From assembly GCA_007132495.1 (NCBI GenBank), contig SLOL01000113.1, positions 1 through 33,735 of the forward strand: a stretch of DNA of 33,735 bases, read 5' to 3'. Position 1 is the first letter of the stretch. The number at the start of each line of letters is the position of its first letter. Below the pieces are notes generated by a model that saw nothing but the letters and a program-made list of their open reading frames with translations, had not been told where the DNA came from and searched no databases. The position numbers and the translations under genes were made by a program. Shown piece by piece: positions 25,586 through 33,735 of this stretch. This DNA comes from Balneolales bacterium (lineage in GTDB: Bacteria > Bacteroidota > Rhodothermia > Balneolales > Natronogracilivirgulaceae).

Positions 25586-25724
25586 CGGTCTGCGGGTTTG
25601 CCAGAAAAAAGGTCAAGTCCGATAAAACGGTTCTCAATTCCTGTTACGCTCAGGTCAAATCGTCATACTAAACAAGGATATACAAGTAAAATTATGATAA
25701 TTAACAAAGAAACCTAACGGCAAC

Positions 25725-26579
25725 TTATCGCCCTGTTCCAAATACACGATGGATATTGAATCCGAACCGAAAATCGCCTTTCCAGAACCGATCACGGTTA
25801 TTAGCCATAATAAACGGTTCATTATGCCACTGTGAACTCGTAAAAAACAACTGGAACACATGTCCTCCGGTATCAATGTTTAGTGCAACGGCCACGGCAT
25901 CGTGCGTTGCGACGTTACGATCCCCGATAACCGGAAGATACTCTCCGCTGATCGCAAAACGGTCATTAAGTTCATAATTGACCAAAAATCCCAGTCCATA
26001 TAACTCTTCCGGATTAACTTCTGCGGTTCTGCTGAAATGTGCCATCATTGGTGTCAATTGCAAGCTGAAACCGTCAAACTTCCGGGCGATCATGACCGAT
26101 CCGAAATAGGTGAGTCGCTCTGAAAAATCAAATCCCGTACCCGGTGTCGTGTTTATTCCGACCGATGTCTTAACGGCCAGTTCAATGGGCATGCTGTTGG
26201 ATGTGGTTTGTCTGAACACATTATATTTACCGCCAAAATCCACAATCTTGTTAAAAGTCATTCTTCCGATATTAACCGAAAGTTTGTCAGTGATTCCGTA
26301 TGCAAGACCAATACGGGTGTTTGCACCGTCATCCAGACCAAAAAAACTGTCAATACCCCTTCGCCCATCTCCACCGTGTATAATTCCGAAGGTATGAAGC
26401 ACGGTGGAGTTGAGGGTATGAGCCGACAGGTTTCTCACGGTGCTGATCCCTATATTGGTCGTAGCCCGGAATACATTATCGACCGGATCGTCGGTCTCCA
26501 CGCGTTCCCTGGGCAATTGCGCATCGGCCGCTCCGTACACCATCAGCAACACCATGACTGCAAGTATGATGACCTTCAT
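25725..26579 (-). CDS. DUF5777-family beta-barrel protein
   Basis: A 284-residue exported protein. The signal peptide MKVIILAVMVLLMVYGAADA precedes Q21. The mature part is strand-rich with the family pattern: NVFRATTNIGISTVRNLSA, then HTFGIIHGGDGRRGIDSFFGLDDGANTRIGL, the DKLSVNIGRMTFNKIVDFGGKYN segment and the C-terminal FQLFFTSSQWHNEPFIMANN segment. It is predicted to be an outer-membrane barrel of unknown function. The frame is open 43 codons further upstream, inside the YceI gene, but the ATG at 26579 gives the natural signal peptide. The gene follows YceI on the same strand and the two probably form one transcript. Confidence 0.84.
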   Translation of the reverse strand: MKVIILAVMVLLMVYGAADAQLPRERVETDDPVDNVFRATTNIGISTVRNLSAHTLNSTVLHTFGIIHGGDGRRGIDSFFGLDDGANTRIGLAYGITDKLSVNIGRMTFNKIVDFGGKYNVFRQTTSNSMPIELAVKTSVGINTTPGTGFDFSERLTYFGSVMIARKFDGFSLQLTPMMAHFSRTAEVNPEELYGLGFLVNYELNDRFAISGEYLPVIGDRNVATHDAVAVALNIDTGGHVFQLFFTSSQWHNEPFIMANNRDRFWKGDFRFGFNIHRVFGTGR

Positions 26580-26658
26580 ATGTTGATGATTTTTGTATTT
26601 CAATCTCGCGCGTATTTCCTGCGTTACAAATTGCTCCGGTGCCTGAATCCCTTCCCCG

Positions 26659-27255
26659 TTAATTACTTGCGTTGCTGCCGATAACCTCATCACGGGGTTG
26701 CGATTCAAGCATTGCTTCGATTTTTATTTCCTGTTCTTCATTTACCTGGATCACAAGCAGGCTGGGCGGGTCAATATCATAATCTTCAATATTCAGAACC
26801 CACTCTGCTTCCAGCCGTATGCCGTTCTCCTGCCTCTGTAAATATCCTTCTATGCTGATCTCCCGCGTCACTCCGTGAACCGTAAACTCACCAGCGGCCG
26901 TTGCGGACTGTCTGCTATCCGAGTTGAGGTCAAAATCAGTTTCGAGTGTACCGGTGAATTCGGCATAGGGATGCTGCTCAATATTCAACGTCCGGTACAT
27001 ATCACGGTCACGCCGGCCTATTCCGGTTTTTAGCGTATTCAGATCCAGGTAGAAATCAACGGCATTTTCTTCGAAGTCAATCATGCCGGTCAGATGTTCC
27101 GATTCTCCGGTAAAGGTGTGCAGGGGAATCCGGGACATGAATCCGGCATGCCCCGAATCGGTATAATAGATCACATCATCAGCTCCCGGTTCATCGGCTG
27201 TTAAAGCCGGAAACGGCAGAATGAACAATAACATAAAGACGATAAAAAGAGTCAA
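26659..27255 (-). CDS. YceI-family periplasmic lipid-binding-type protein
   Basis: A 198-residue exported protein of the YceI lipocalin-like family, whose members bind polyisoprenoids or related lipids in the periplasm. A hydrophobic signal peptide covers about 1-19. Family features are the GHAGFMSRIPLHTFTGESEHLTG segment, then LDLNTLKTGIGRRDRDMYRTLNIEQHPYAEFTG and GEFTVHGVTREISIEGYL. No ATG gives a full signal peptide: the frame is closed upstream at a stop near 27300. TTG at 27255, with GAGG 7 bases before it, is the best start; ATG at 27234 would shorten the signal peptide. It is followed downstream by the DUF5777 barrel gene. Confidence 0.86.
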   Translation of the reverse strand: MTLFIVFMLLFILPFPALTADEPGADDVIYYTDSGHAGFMSRIPLHTFTGESEHLTGMIDFEENAVDFYLDLNTLKTGIGRRDRDMYRTLNIEQHPYAEFTGTLETDFDLNSDSRQSATAAGEFTVHGVTREISIEGYLQRQENGIRLEAEWVLNIEDYDIDPPSLLVIQVNEEQEIKIEAMLESQPRDEVIGSNASN

Positions 27256-27307
27256 AGTCTTGCCTCGCAGGACATATTGAAAAGGGACTGGATTGTTAGA
27301 TTACTTT

Positions 27308-27487
27308 TTAAACCGGATAATTGAGAGCATAATTAGTACCCGCTTCCGTAACATCATTATTCCCGTTTCCGACTCCGGAGTCGGTCGGGCTGTCATTGCA
27401 ACCCGCCGGGATATATCCCGGGTACAGCAGGGTCATCAGTATTACACAGGAACAGGGAGATTTCTGCCTATTAATTGGAGGCTTCAT
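27308..27487 (-). CDS. Possible small lipoprotein upstream of YceI
   Basis: A 59-codon frame (start uncertain; 27502 or 27544 are alternatives) with a basic N terminus (KPPINRQK), a hydrophobic stretch (CVILMTLLYPGYIPAG) and then a cysteine followed by an Asn/Asp/Gly/Ser-rich tail ending NYALNYPV. This looks like a lipoprotein signal with a short mature peptide, in the direction of and 52 bases before yceI. The lipobox (IPAGC) is not canonical and no family is recognised. It may be a spurious frame or a remnant of a larger gene. Confidence 0.3.
   Translation of the reverse strand: MKPPINRQKSPCSCVILMTLLYPGYIPAGCNDSPTDSGVGNGNNDVTEAGTNYALNYPV
27368..27420. promoter_or_regulatory. Pair of perfect 16-base palindromes
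   Basis: CCGACTCCGGAGTCGG at 27368-27383 and CCGGGATATATCCCGG at 27405-27420 are each perfect palindromes, 21 bases apart, in the 452-base region between the divergent YceI and M28 peptidase starts. They may be operators or hairpins. They also lie inside the doubtful lipoprotein frame. The rest of 27488-27707 shows no further gene that I can support. Confidence 0.4.
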
Positions 27488-27707
27488 TAATATCCTGATC
27501 ATGGTTTTTCCGCTTTTCATTCGACGATGGACACCGGCAAACACCGATTGTCACCGGTCTCTGTTCAGACCGTACCACAAATGCCATGTCCGGGTTGCCT
27601 CTCTTCAGGTCAATCACTTTATTTTTATGCCAACTGTCGTATTTTATCGTCTGAATCAAATTTTATTGGCTCCCAATCGCCGCCCTTACAAATACCATTT
27701 ACTGATC

Positions 27708-29177
27708 ATGAATCACGATCGTCTTTTCTCCCTTTTTACCCTTTCGGGAATACTTTTTTGTTACCTGATATTAGCCGGGCCGGCCATTGCCGACGGGGGC
27801 CTGGATGAGCAAGCCGAAATAAAGACCGGTGATGAACTCACCTCATCAAACAACACCTACGGCACTGTTGACCTGGCCGATCACTATCGGGAGACTGCCC
27901 GGGAGATTATCACAGCGGCGACCCAAACCCACCGGGCTTTTGATCGACTCACCTATTTCACCGACTATTTTCCCCACCGGCTCAGCGGTTCCGAAATGCT
28001 TGAAAATGCCATCGATTGGGCCGTCACCGAACTGGAGTCAGACGGAATCCCGGAGGTTCGAAAACAGGAAGTGATGGTTCCCCACTGGGTCCGGGGTAAC
28101 GAGTTCGCAAAAATGGTGACTCCCTATGAAAAAGAGCTGCCCATGCTTGGACTTGGCGGCACTGTCAATACTGCCGGGGAGGAGCTGACTGCCCGCACCG
28201 TTGTTGTGGAAAGTTTTGACGAGCTAGAAAAGCGCAGTAACGAAATACCGGGAAATATCGTGGTCTATAACCAGCCATTCACCGATTACGGCCGGTCTGT
28301 TCAATACCGCGTCTACGGAGCCGACCGGGCTGCAGAACACGGAGCCATCGGTGTCTTGCTGAGGTCGGTAACACCCAATTCCATGGGACATCCGCACACC
28401 GGTGGGACCCGATACTCAGGCGAGGTTCCTGAAATACCGATTGCCGCTATATCGGCCGAAGATGCCAGGCTGCTTCACCGTTTTGATCGACGGGATGATC
28501 CAGCCACCGTTACGCTCTATATGGAGGCGGAGCTGAAAGAAGAATCCGCTCTGTCTCATAATGTCATCGCTGAAATTCCGGGCAGTGAACGGCCGGAAGA
28601 GATTGTGGTAATAGGAGGTCATATCGACTCCTGGGATGTCGGACAAGGTGCAATGGATGATGCCGGAGGCGTCATCGTAACCTGGGAGGCGCTGCGTCTG
28701 ATTTACGAGATGGATCTTCAGCCAAAGCGAACCATCCGGTTGGTACTATGGACCAACGAAGAGAACGGCGTGATGGGAGGGCGGGCCTATCGTGACAAAG
28801 TCATCGAAAATGGTGAACTGGAGAACCATCAGCTCGCTTTCGAAGTTGATTTCGGCGTTTTCCAACCGCTGGGATACGGGTTTCAGGGCCCGGAAGAAAC
28901 TTACCGGATGCTGGAGCCCATTGCCGAGTTGATGTCGCCGCTGCGCGATATGCATCTGAGAGAGGGCTCCTACGGCACCGTCGATATCGGTCCGCTGCAG
29001 CGTGAGGGAGTGCCCATTATGGGCCTGGATGTGGATACCGAAGAATATTTCTGGTATCACCATTCAGCCAAAGACACCATCGACAAACTCGACCCTGATG
29101 AAATCGCCGAATGCATTGCCGCCGTTACAGTCATGGCGTTTATTACTGCCGATATGCCGGACCGTCTGCCCTGGTAA
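27708..29177 (+). CDS. Secreted M28-family metallopeptidase, carboxypeptidase Q-like
   Basis: A 489-residue zinc exopeptidase. The signal peptide covers about 1-29 (FSLFTLSGILFCYLILAGPAIA). A protease-associated (PA) domain at about 140-260 sits inside the peptidase fold. Metal and catalytic residues are H305 and D317 in GGHIDSWDVGQGAMDD, E351/E352 in TNEENG, D381 in FEVDFG, and H451 or H452 in the YHHSAKDT segment. The SWDVGQGAMDD signature is that of carboxypeptidase Q (PGCP) relatives, which release amino acids from small peptides. The frame is open upstream to 27396, but the ATG at 27708 starts the signal peptide. It probably acts in the periplasm or outside the cell in protein scavenging. 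Confidence 0.92.
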   Translation: MNHDRLFSLFTLSGILFCYLILAGPAIADGGLDEQAEIKTGDELTSSNNTYGTVDLADHYRETAREIITAATQTHRAFDRLTYFTDYFPHRLSGSEMLENAIDWAVTELESDGIPEVRKQEVMVPHWVRGNEFAKMVTPYEKELPMLGLGGTVNTAGEELTARTVVVESFDELEKRSNEIPGNIVVYNQPFTDYGRSVQYRVYGADRAAEHGAIGVLLRSVTPNSMGHPHTGGTRYSGEVPEIPIAAISAEDARLLHRFDRRDDPATVTLYMEAELKEESALSHNVIAEIPGSERPEEIVVIGGHIDSWDVGQGAMDDAGGVIVTWEALRLIYEMDLQPKRTIRLVLWTNEENGVMGGRAYRDKVIENGELENHQLAFEVDFGVFQPLGYGFQGPEETYRMLEPIAELMSPLRDMHLREGSYGTVDIGPLQREGVPIMGLDVDTEEYFWYHHSAKDTIDKLDPDEIAECIAAVTVMAFITADMPDRLPW

Positions 29178-29489
29178 ACTATTAAAGGGCTGTATTATTT
29201 ATACTTATCAGAAACAAAAAAATATCAGCCAAACTGCACTATCTAACCGGTATTTATATTACATTATAGTCATATCGTATTGCACTTGTTGGTAAGTAAT
29301 CAGTAAACGTGTTTCCGGAATAACAGCAGATATTTTCTATACAGGAAACATATGCAGATGTTTTAAAGGGGGTAGTACCTGCAGTATCTGACTGCAGGGG
29401 GTAGTATAGATAGTTCGTATCAACTGAAAACTGAGAGGGTCTGTTACCGGTTTTCAGGCAATTATTCTGCACTTCTAAACTATACTGAT
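29178..29489 (+). promoter_or_regulatory. Upstream region of the T9SS cargo gene with direct and inverted repeats
   Basis: No gene is seen. GGGGGTAGTA occurs at 29368-29377 and again at 29397-29406, 29 bases apart, and between them CCTGCAG (29378-29384) and CTGCAGG (29392-29398) form an inverted repeat. The block ends about 84 bases before the ATG at 29490, a likely position for a regulator-binding site. A TATAGAT stretch directly follows the second copy and could be part of a promoter. Confidence 0.45.
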
Positions 29490-32400
29490 ATGAAACATTC
29501 CGTTCCTAACGGCAACGGGAGGTTGCAATGCAGTTATACCGGCTTATGCATAACACTGGTGTGCCTCCTGTTTGCGTCACACAATTTGTCCGCCCAGCAT
29601 CTCGTGCTGGAATCTTCACAACCGGCCCATATGAGTGAGAGTGTTGATCTTGAAACCATCGTCAGTTTTACCTTTAATACTCCGGTGGATATATCCTATC
29701 TGCACATAGATGATATCGGTGACTATATCCTGGCCGGTCCATCGGATAAAGTCACTATTAATGAGCTGAACTTTTCCAACGATGACAAAACCATCACGCT
29801 GGATGTCAGTCATGAAGCCGACACCGATTTTATGTGGACCATCACCGGTCTGATGTCGGCCGACGGCTACCCGATGGAACGAATGCAGGTTGTGAGTTAT
29901 ACGACGAAAGCCGAGACCTCCGATCTGGTCATTGAAGGAGCACTTTCGTTTGTAAACACACCGTATATGTTTTTTAAAGCACCGGGTGAATTGTCGAAAA
30001 CGGCTTCCTCCAATGATCTGTCAACCATAAACCGCCAAAGGGAAACATCTCGTCAATCGCGAATATTATCCCCCGGACAACCGTCTCTGCAAACGGGACA
30101 TCAAAAAAGTGCATTTGAAGAATTGCAACCCGTTTCCATGTCTTTGGACGACCCGGAAAACGGGGTGCCCTGGGAATATGCTTTTGTCATGTTGCTGGAA
30201 GATCTTGACTGGATGGATGACCCGGACAGTGACGGACCGGGACCCCACCTTGCGGGTCTTGGAGTCGCTGAGCCGCAAACCGGTGACTACCTCATTGAAA
30301 ACGTTCGTGACGGTGACTATTACCTGTTGGCGGTACTTGCTCACCCGTATGCCGACTTTGATATCGTCGGTTTAGGTATGTATCAGGATGATGACGGGGA
30401 GCCGGCACTGGTAACGGTTGACGGCGCCGGTCTTTCCGGCCTCGATATCACTGTATTCGGATTCATCGAAGAACTGGCCGTGCCGATCGATGCCTCGGAG
30501 GCCTTTGCCGTCGCCGCCGATTTTATGGCGGATTATCCCGATGCACGTCCGGTTAACATGTGGGGAGAAGATGCCGGATTTGATGATTTCTATTACTTCG
30601 ACCGCAGTGACGTTCTCGAACCTTCGGGGAAAAGCTATTTCTGGGAGGTGGTTTATCTGGAGGACGCCACCGAGCAGGTTTTCATTGTCTTTGTTGTTGG
30701 AGAAGTTGCATTTCTGGAAGAAACTTTCTACCTGGCCGATCTGCCGGAAGACTACCAACTTCCCATTCCGGTTTCGGAAATTAAAACCATCGACGAAACA
30801 TTTCTCCCGAGCGCTGATGCCCTGGCATTTGCACTGAGCGAGAATCTCGACAGCCTGGTGACGATGCTGGATCCGGTACACAGCTGGGCTTTTATGGATT
30901 ATGAGTTGGGTAGTTTCTATTTCGAGTATCCCGACCTCCTGGATGACACGGCTCCTCTTTTCTGGAGTCTGATGTTTTATTCCGATTCCTGGGATATGGA
31001 GACCAACACCAACATGCATACCGATGCCGTTTTTCTGCTGGATGCCTCGGACGGAACGCTGCTGAATAAAAAGATCACTACTCATGTACATGAAGATCCG
31101 GGAGTCAGCAAACATGATTTCATGGAAGTGTGGCCTGTTGTTCAGGAGGAAGTAGATGCAACCGATCTGGAAGGATTCTTCATTCAGAGCTGGGGAAGAG
31201 AGGATTTCAGACATCCTTCGGAGCTTTCCGGTGCCAGTGAAAGATGGATGCTGGCATGGTTCAATCCGGATGAGGAAGTATCCTATCTGTTTTTTACTGA
31301 AGGCATGGAGATTGTTGGCCGTGACACCTTCTATGTAGCCGATGCTGATCCGGATGAGGTACCACCACTCGATCTCATTGGTCCTGTTTCGGGAGTGAAC
31401 GTCGGGTCCATGCAGGCTCTTCGAGTGGCCATGGACAACGGTCTGGCCGACAACATGGCTGGACTTACCGACTATTATTACGACCATCTCGATTATTCGT
31501 TGCTGGGCTTCTACTTCATGTACCCGGATCTGATGGACGAAGACTCCAATCCGTTCTGGCAAATAGAACTGAAAGCCGAAAAGATGGACGAACACTGGAA
31601 TGTGATCGACAGCCTCAAACTCATTTATCTGGTGGATGCGGTCACCGGTGACTTCATTGCTCAGGTAGGAGATGAGCCTGTTGACCCGGTTGATCCGGTC
31701 GATCCGGTCGAAGCGGTGGACGCCACCACAGCCTTTGTTGTTGCAGCCGACAGCATGGGCCAGGTAAATCCGGATGCCCGTCCGGTTGTTATAGAAGGCA
31801 GGGACTCGGTTGTCGATGGAATTCACTTTTCCGAAGTGGAAGGTGCACTTCCGGCGCCTTCCGGTAAAAGCAAATACTGGGATATCATATTCCTGGTAGA
31901 TGCTACCGAAACCCTCTACTTCGTGGAAATGGACGGGGAAAGTATCTATGACATCAGCAGTATCAGTATTGGTGACTTGCCACCCGAAGAAATACCTCCA
32001 ATCCCTGTGTCCGAAATCCCTTCCATTCCTTCGGAATTCATTACCAGTCAGAATGCTCTGGCTTCAGCCGTCGAAAACAGCCTGGAAGACCTGATCGGAG
32101 ATGTTATGCCGTACAGCTGGACCCGGCTGGAGTACATGCTGTTCGGTGACCTGCTCTTTGAATATGCTGATATGTTCCCGGATCCGGGTGACCGGCCGAT
32201 CTGGCATATCGTATTCCAAAATGAACTATGGGATGAAGAATCAGAAACAGCCATCATCACCGAAGGCCTTTTCCTGATTGATGCTGAAACCGGGGATTTC
32301 ATTGATAAATTTATCCGGGTTCATGAAGAAACGGAGACGGAAAAACAGGATCTTCTGGACCTTATCCCTCTTGTGCAGGCGGAAATGGATGATATCGACG

Positions 32401-33203
32401 AGAATGCCGTGTTCATTCAGAGCTTCGGCAGAGAGGACTTCCATTTGCCGGTTCAGCCGACCGGTACCAGTGAAGGATGGATGCTGGTCTGGTTTAACTT
32501 TGACCTCGAAACCTTCCATGTTTTCGAGGTCGTCGGCACGAATATCGTTGAATATGAAACCGGTCATCTGGACGACGTCCCCGAGGATGAAAGGCCGCCG
32601 GTCGACCAGGTCACACCGGCCGTGGATGTGACAATACGCTCGGCAGAAGCCCTGAATGTGGCGATGGTAAACGGAATGTCCGATGCTTTGGCCGGTCTGA
32701 CATCGGATCATTTCATCTCTGTCAAATATTCATTGGCCGGATTCTATTTCATGTTTCCGGAGTTTATGGACGAAGATTCCAACCCGTTCTGGATGATCGA
32801 ACTCATAGCCACACAATATGACGAGAACTTCAACCGGATCGACAGTCTGGAGGTGACTTATCTGGTGGATGCGGTTACCGGAGCTTTCATTGATCAGGAG
32901 ATCGATGACACCTACACCGTTCCGCTTGCCGACCTGCCTGTGGAATATTCGCTGCAGCAAAACTACCCGAACCCATTCAACCCTGCTACCGTGATCCGGT
33001 ATGAACTGCCGGCCGACAGTGAGGTTCGTCTGGAGGTATTCGACATGCTGGGACGCCGGGTAGCGACGCTGGTCAACGGACAGATCCGGGCAGGACGCCA
33101 TGAAGTCACCTTTGACGGTACCCGGCTGGCCAGCGGTACCTATATCTATCGTCTGCAGGCCGGTAACCACGTACAAACAAGAAAAATGATGTTTGTCAAA
33201 TAA
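29490..33203 (+). CDS. Large secreted protein with internal duplication and type IX sorting domain
   Basis: A 1237-residue exported protein of unknown function. A signal peptide ends near residue 36 (LLFASHNLSAQ). Residues about 45-145 resemble a bacterial Ig-like domain (PAHMSESVDLETIVSFTFNTPVDI). Two long copies, about 331-725 and 741-1137, repeat each other at an offset of 410-411 residues; each begins ATTAFVVAAD/ASEAFAVAAD-like, contains IQSWGREDF or IQSFGREDF, and ends LVDAVTG. A VDP linker joins them. Residues 1153-1237 form a type IX secretion (type A) sorting domain, starting YSLQQNYPNPFNPATVIRY and containing FDMLGRRVATL. The protein is very acidic and probably cell-surface attached or released. 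Confidence 0.88.
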   Translation: MKHSVPNGNGRLQCSYTGLCITLVCLLFASHNLSAQHLVLESSQPAHMSESVDLETIVSFTFNTPVDISYLHIDDIGDYILAGPSDKVTINELNFSNDDKTITLDVSHEADTDFMWTITGLMSADGYPMERMQVVSYTTKAETSDLVIEGALSFVNTPYMFFKAPGELSKTASSNDLSTINRQRETSRQSRILSPGQPSLQTGHQKSAFEELQPVSMSLDDPENGVPWEYAFVMLLEDLDWMDDPDSDGPGPHLAGLGVAEPQTGDYLIENVRDGDYYLLAVLAHPYADFDIVGLGMYQDDDGEPALVTVDGAGLSGLDITVFGFIEELAVPIDASEAFAVAADFMADYPDARPVNMWGEDAGFDDFYYFDRSDVLEPSGKSYFWEVVYLEDATEQVFIVFVVGEVAFLEETFYLADLPEDYQLPIPVSEIKTIDETFLPSADALAFALSENLDSLVTMLDPVHSWAFMDYELGSFYFEYPDLLDDTAPLFWSLMFYSDSWDMETNTNMHTDAVFLLDASDGTLLNKKITTHVHEDPGVSKHDFMEVWPVVQEEVDATDLEGFFIQSWGREDFRHPSELSGASERWMLAWFNPDEEVSYLFFTEGMEIVGRDTFYVADADPDEVPPLDLIGPVSGVNVGSMQALRVAMDNGLADNMAGLTDYYYDHLDYSLLGFYFMYPDLMDEDSNPFWQIELKAEKMDEHWNVIDSLKLIYLVDAVTGDFIAQVGDEPVDPVDPVDPVEAVDATTAFVVAADSMGQVNPDARPVVIEGRDSVVDGIHFSEVEGALPAPSGKSKYWDIIFLVDATETLYFVEMDGESIYDISSISIGDLPPEEIPPIPVSEIPSIPSEFITSQNALASAVENSLEDLIGDVMPYSWTRLEYMLFGDLLFEYADMFPDPGDRPIWHIVFQNELWDEESETAIITEGLFLIDAETGDFIDKFIRVHEETETEKQDLLDLIPLVQAEMDDIDENAVFIQSFGREDFHLPVQPTGTSEGWMLVWFNFDLETFHVFEVVGTNIVEYETGHLDDVPEDERPPVDQVTPAVDVTIRSAEALNVAMVNGMSDALAGLTSDHFISVKYSLAGFYFMFPEFMDEDSNPFWMIELIATQYDENFNRIDSLEVTYLVDAVTGAFIDQEIDDTYTVPLADLPVEYSLQQNYPNPFNPATVIRYELPADSEVRLEVFDMLGRRVATLVNGQIRAGRHEVTFDGTRLASGTYIYRLQAGNHVQTRKMMFVK

Positions 33204-33208
33204 GGTTC

Positions 33209-33243
33209 ATAAGACCACAGGGTTATAACTCCTGTGGTCTTAT
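33209..33243. terminator. Strong hairpin between convergent genes
   Basis: A perfect 13-base-pair stem, ATAAGACCACAGG at 33209-33221 with CCTGTGGTCTTAT at 33231-33243 and a 9-base loop. It starts 6 bases after the stop of the T9SS cargo gene and lies before the convergent helicase gene's end. There is no immediate T-run; a run of seven T begins about 14 bases later. It is probably a terminator or mRNA-stabilising hairpin, usable in either direction. Confidence 0.7.
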
Positions 33244-33284
33244 AAATAAACTTTCGGTTTTTTTGCTAAAGAAATGGCCTGATA

Positions 33285-33735
33285 TCAATCCTCTTTACGA
33301 CGCCGTTTGGAAACGCCTTTGCTCTGACCGCTTTTGACAAACGGTGCATAAAACGGTTCCGGCTTTTTCGCCTTCTTTGACTTCTTCTTTTTCGGCTTTC
33401 TGTCAAAGTTACGGGAGGAGGAGCCGCCGGAATGTTTTTCAAACTTTCCGCGCGGTTTTTTGCCGGATTTCCCGCCGGCACGCCCCGGTTTTCCATTATC
33501 ACTCAAATCTTCCATAACAGGGTCTGAAACCCCGGCCGAAGCAGGTAGTTTCCCCGCTTCCCGCAACTTGAGCAAGGCCGCGGCCACCTCAATGGGGGCA
33601 AACTTGCCGTTGGCAATGGCCTCTATCTGCTCAATATAGGGCCGGAGTCCCCCTTCCTCGAGCGTTTTTTTGACATCTTCCTGCAGGGCATCGCGCATGG
33701 AGGCTTCCACATCCTTGATAGACGGCAACGATATG
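33285..33735 (-). CDS. DEAD/DEAH-box RNA helicase, C-terminal tail (partial)
   Basis: Only the last 150 codons lie in the window; the gene continues past its right edge. The visible part starts in the region after the helicase core (SLPSIKDVEASMRDALQEDVKKTL, then GKFAPIEVAAALLKL), typical of bacterial DEAD-box ATP-dependent RNA helicases such as CsdA/DeaD relatives. A Lys/Arg/Gly/Ser-rich disordered tail follows (KPKKKKSKKAKKPEP) and ends SKRRRKED, of the kind that binds RNA. The helicase motifs themselves are outside the window, so the assignment rests on the C-terminal pattern. Confidence 0.75.
   Translation of the reverse strand, partial: ISLPSIKDVEASMRDALQEDVKKTLEEGGLRPYIEQIEAIANGKFAPIEVAAALLKLREAGKLPASAGVSDPVMEDLSDNGKPGRAGGKSGKKPRGKFEKHSGGSSSRNFDRKPKKKKSKKAKKPEPFYAPFVKSGQSKGVSKRRRKED

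Noticed and set aside
27396-27707. N-terminal extension of the M28 peptidase by 104 codons
   Set aside because: The extension has an Arg/His/Pro-rich composition unlike a mature domain and would bury the obvious signal peptide that begins at 27708.
30372-31826. Long minus-strand open frame of 484 codons inside the T9SS cargo gene
   Set aside because: It is the antisense shadow of the internally repeated plus-strand gene; it lacks a signal peptide or recognisable domain, while the plus frame has a signal peptide and a sorting domain.
1-33735. tRNA, rRNA, CRISPR array, insertion sequence or prophage
   Set aside because: On reading both strands I saw no cloverleaf-like tRNA sequence, regular spacer-repeat array, transposase, integrase or phage structural gene.

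Overview
The window looks like chromosomal DNA of a Gram-negative bacterium of the Balneolota/Rhodothermota branch near the Bacteroidetes. This placement is an inference from gene content. The evidence is a C-terminal type IX secretion sorting domain of the 'NYPNPFNPATVIRYELP' kind, a DUF5777 beta-barrel next to YceI, FecI/FecR-type sigma systems with an STN protein, a split-alpha transhydrogenase (PntAa, PntAb, PntB), an Nfn-type oxidoreductase and a CrtY-type lycopene cyclase. Some genes have good Shine-Dalgarno sequences (comM, pntAa) and others have none. GTG starts are fairly common and one TTG start is likely. I recognised no rRNA, tRNA, CRISPR array, insertion sequence or prophage.

Positions 1-13590 are mostly housekeeping and redox genes: the 3' end of dxs, a large-loop MFS sugar-type transporter, a Dabb protein, queA, comM and a DUF4342 protein. 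These are followed by an NADPH-centred neighbourhood of thioredoxin reductase, the proton-pumping transhydrogenase pntAa-pntAb-pntB and, convergent to it, an NfnAB/SudAB-type flavoprotein pair. A small GlsB/YeaQ-like membrane protein follows.

Positions 13651-19253 hold dinB and then the most interesting locus. Two tiny adjacent genes encode double-glycine-leader peptides. Each reads as 54 residues, a 17-residue leader plus a 37-residue core, and each core has a GxxxG motif. After a terminator-like hairpin and a second inverted repeat come a small two-helix membrane protein (candidate immunity protein), an HlyD-type adaptor and a full C39-peptidase ABC exporter with an intact Cys-His-Asp triad. 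Together they resemble an undescribed two-peptide (class IIb-like) bacteriocin or signal-peptide system. No modification enzyme is nearby, so the peptides are probably unmodified.

Positions 19367-27487 carry lycopene cyclase, a small secreted carboxypeptidase-regulatory-like protein, an ECF sigma-FecR-STN series with no TonB receptor, a convergent second ECF sigma operon whose partner fuses an anti-sigma-like membrane segment to an outer-membrane barrel, the YceI-DUF5777 pair and a possible small lipoprotein.

Positions 27708-33735 contain a secreted M28 peptidase of the carboxypeptidase Q type, a 1237-residue secreted protein with a 400-residue internal duplication and a type IX sorting domain, and the 3' end of a DEAD/DEAH-box helicase gene.
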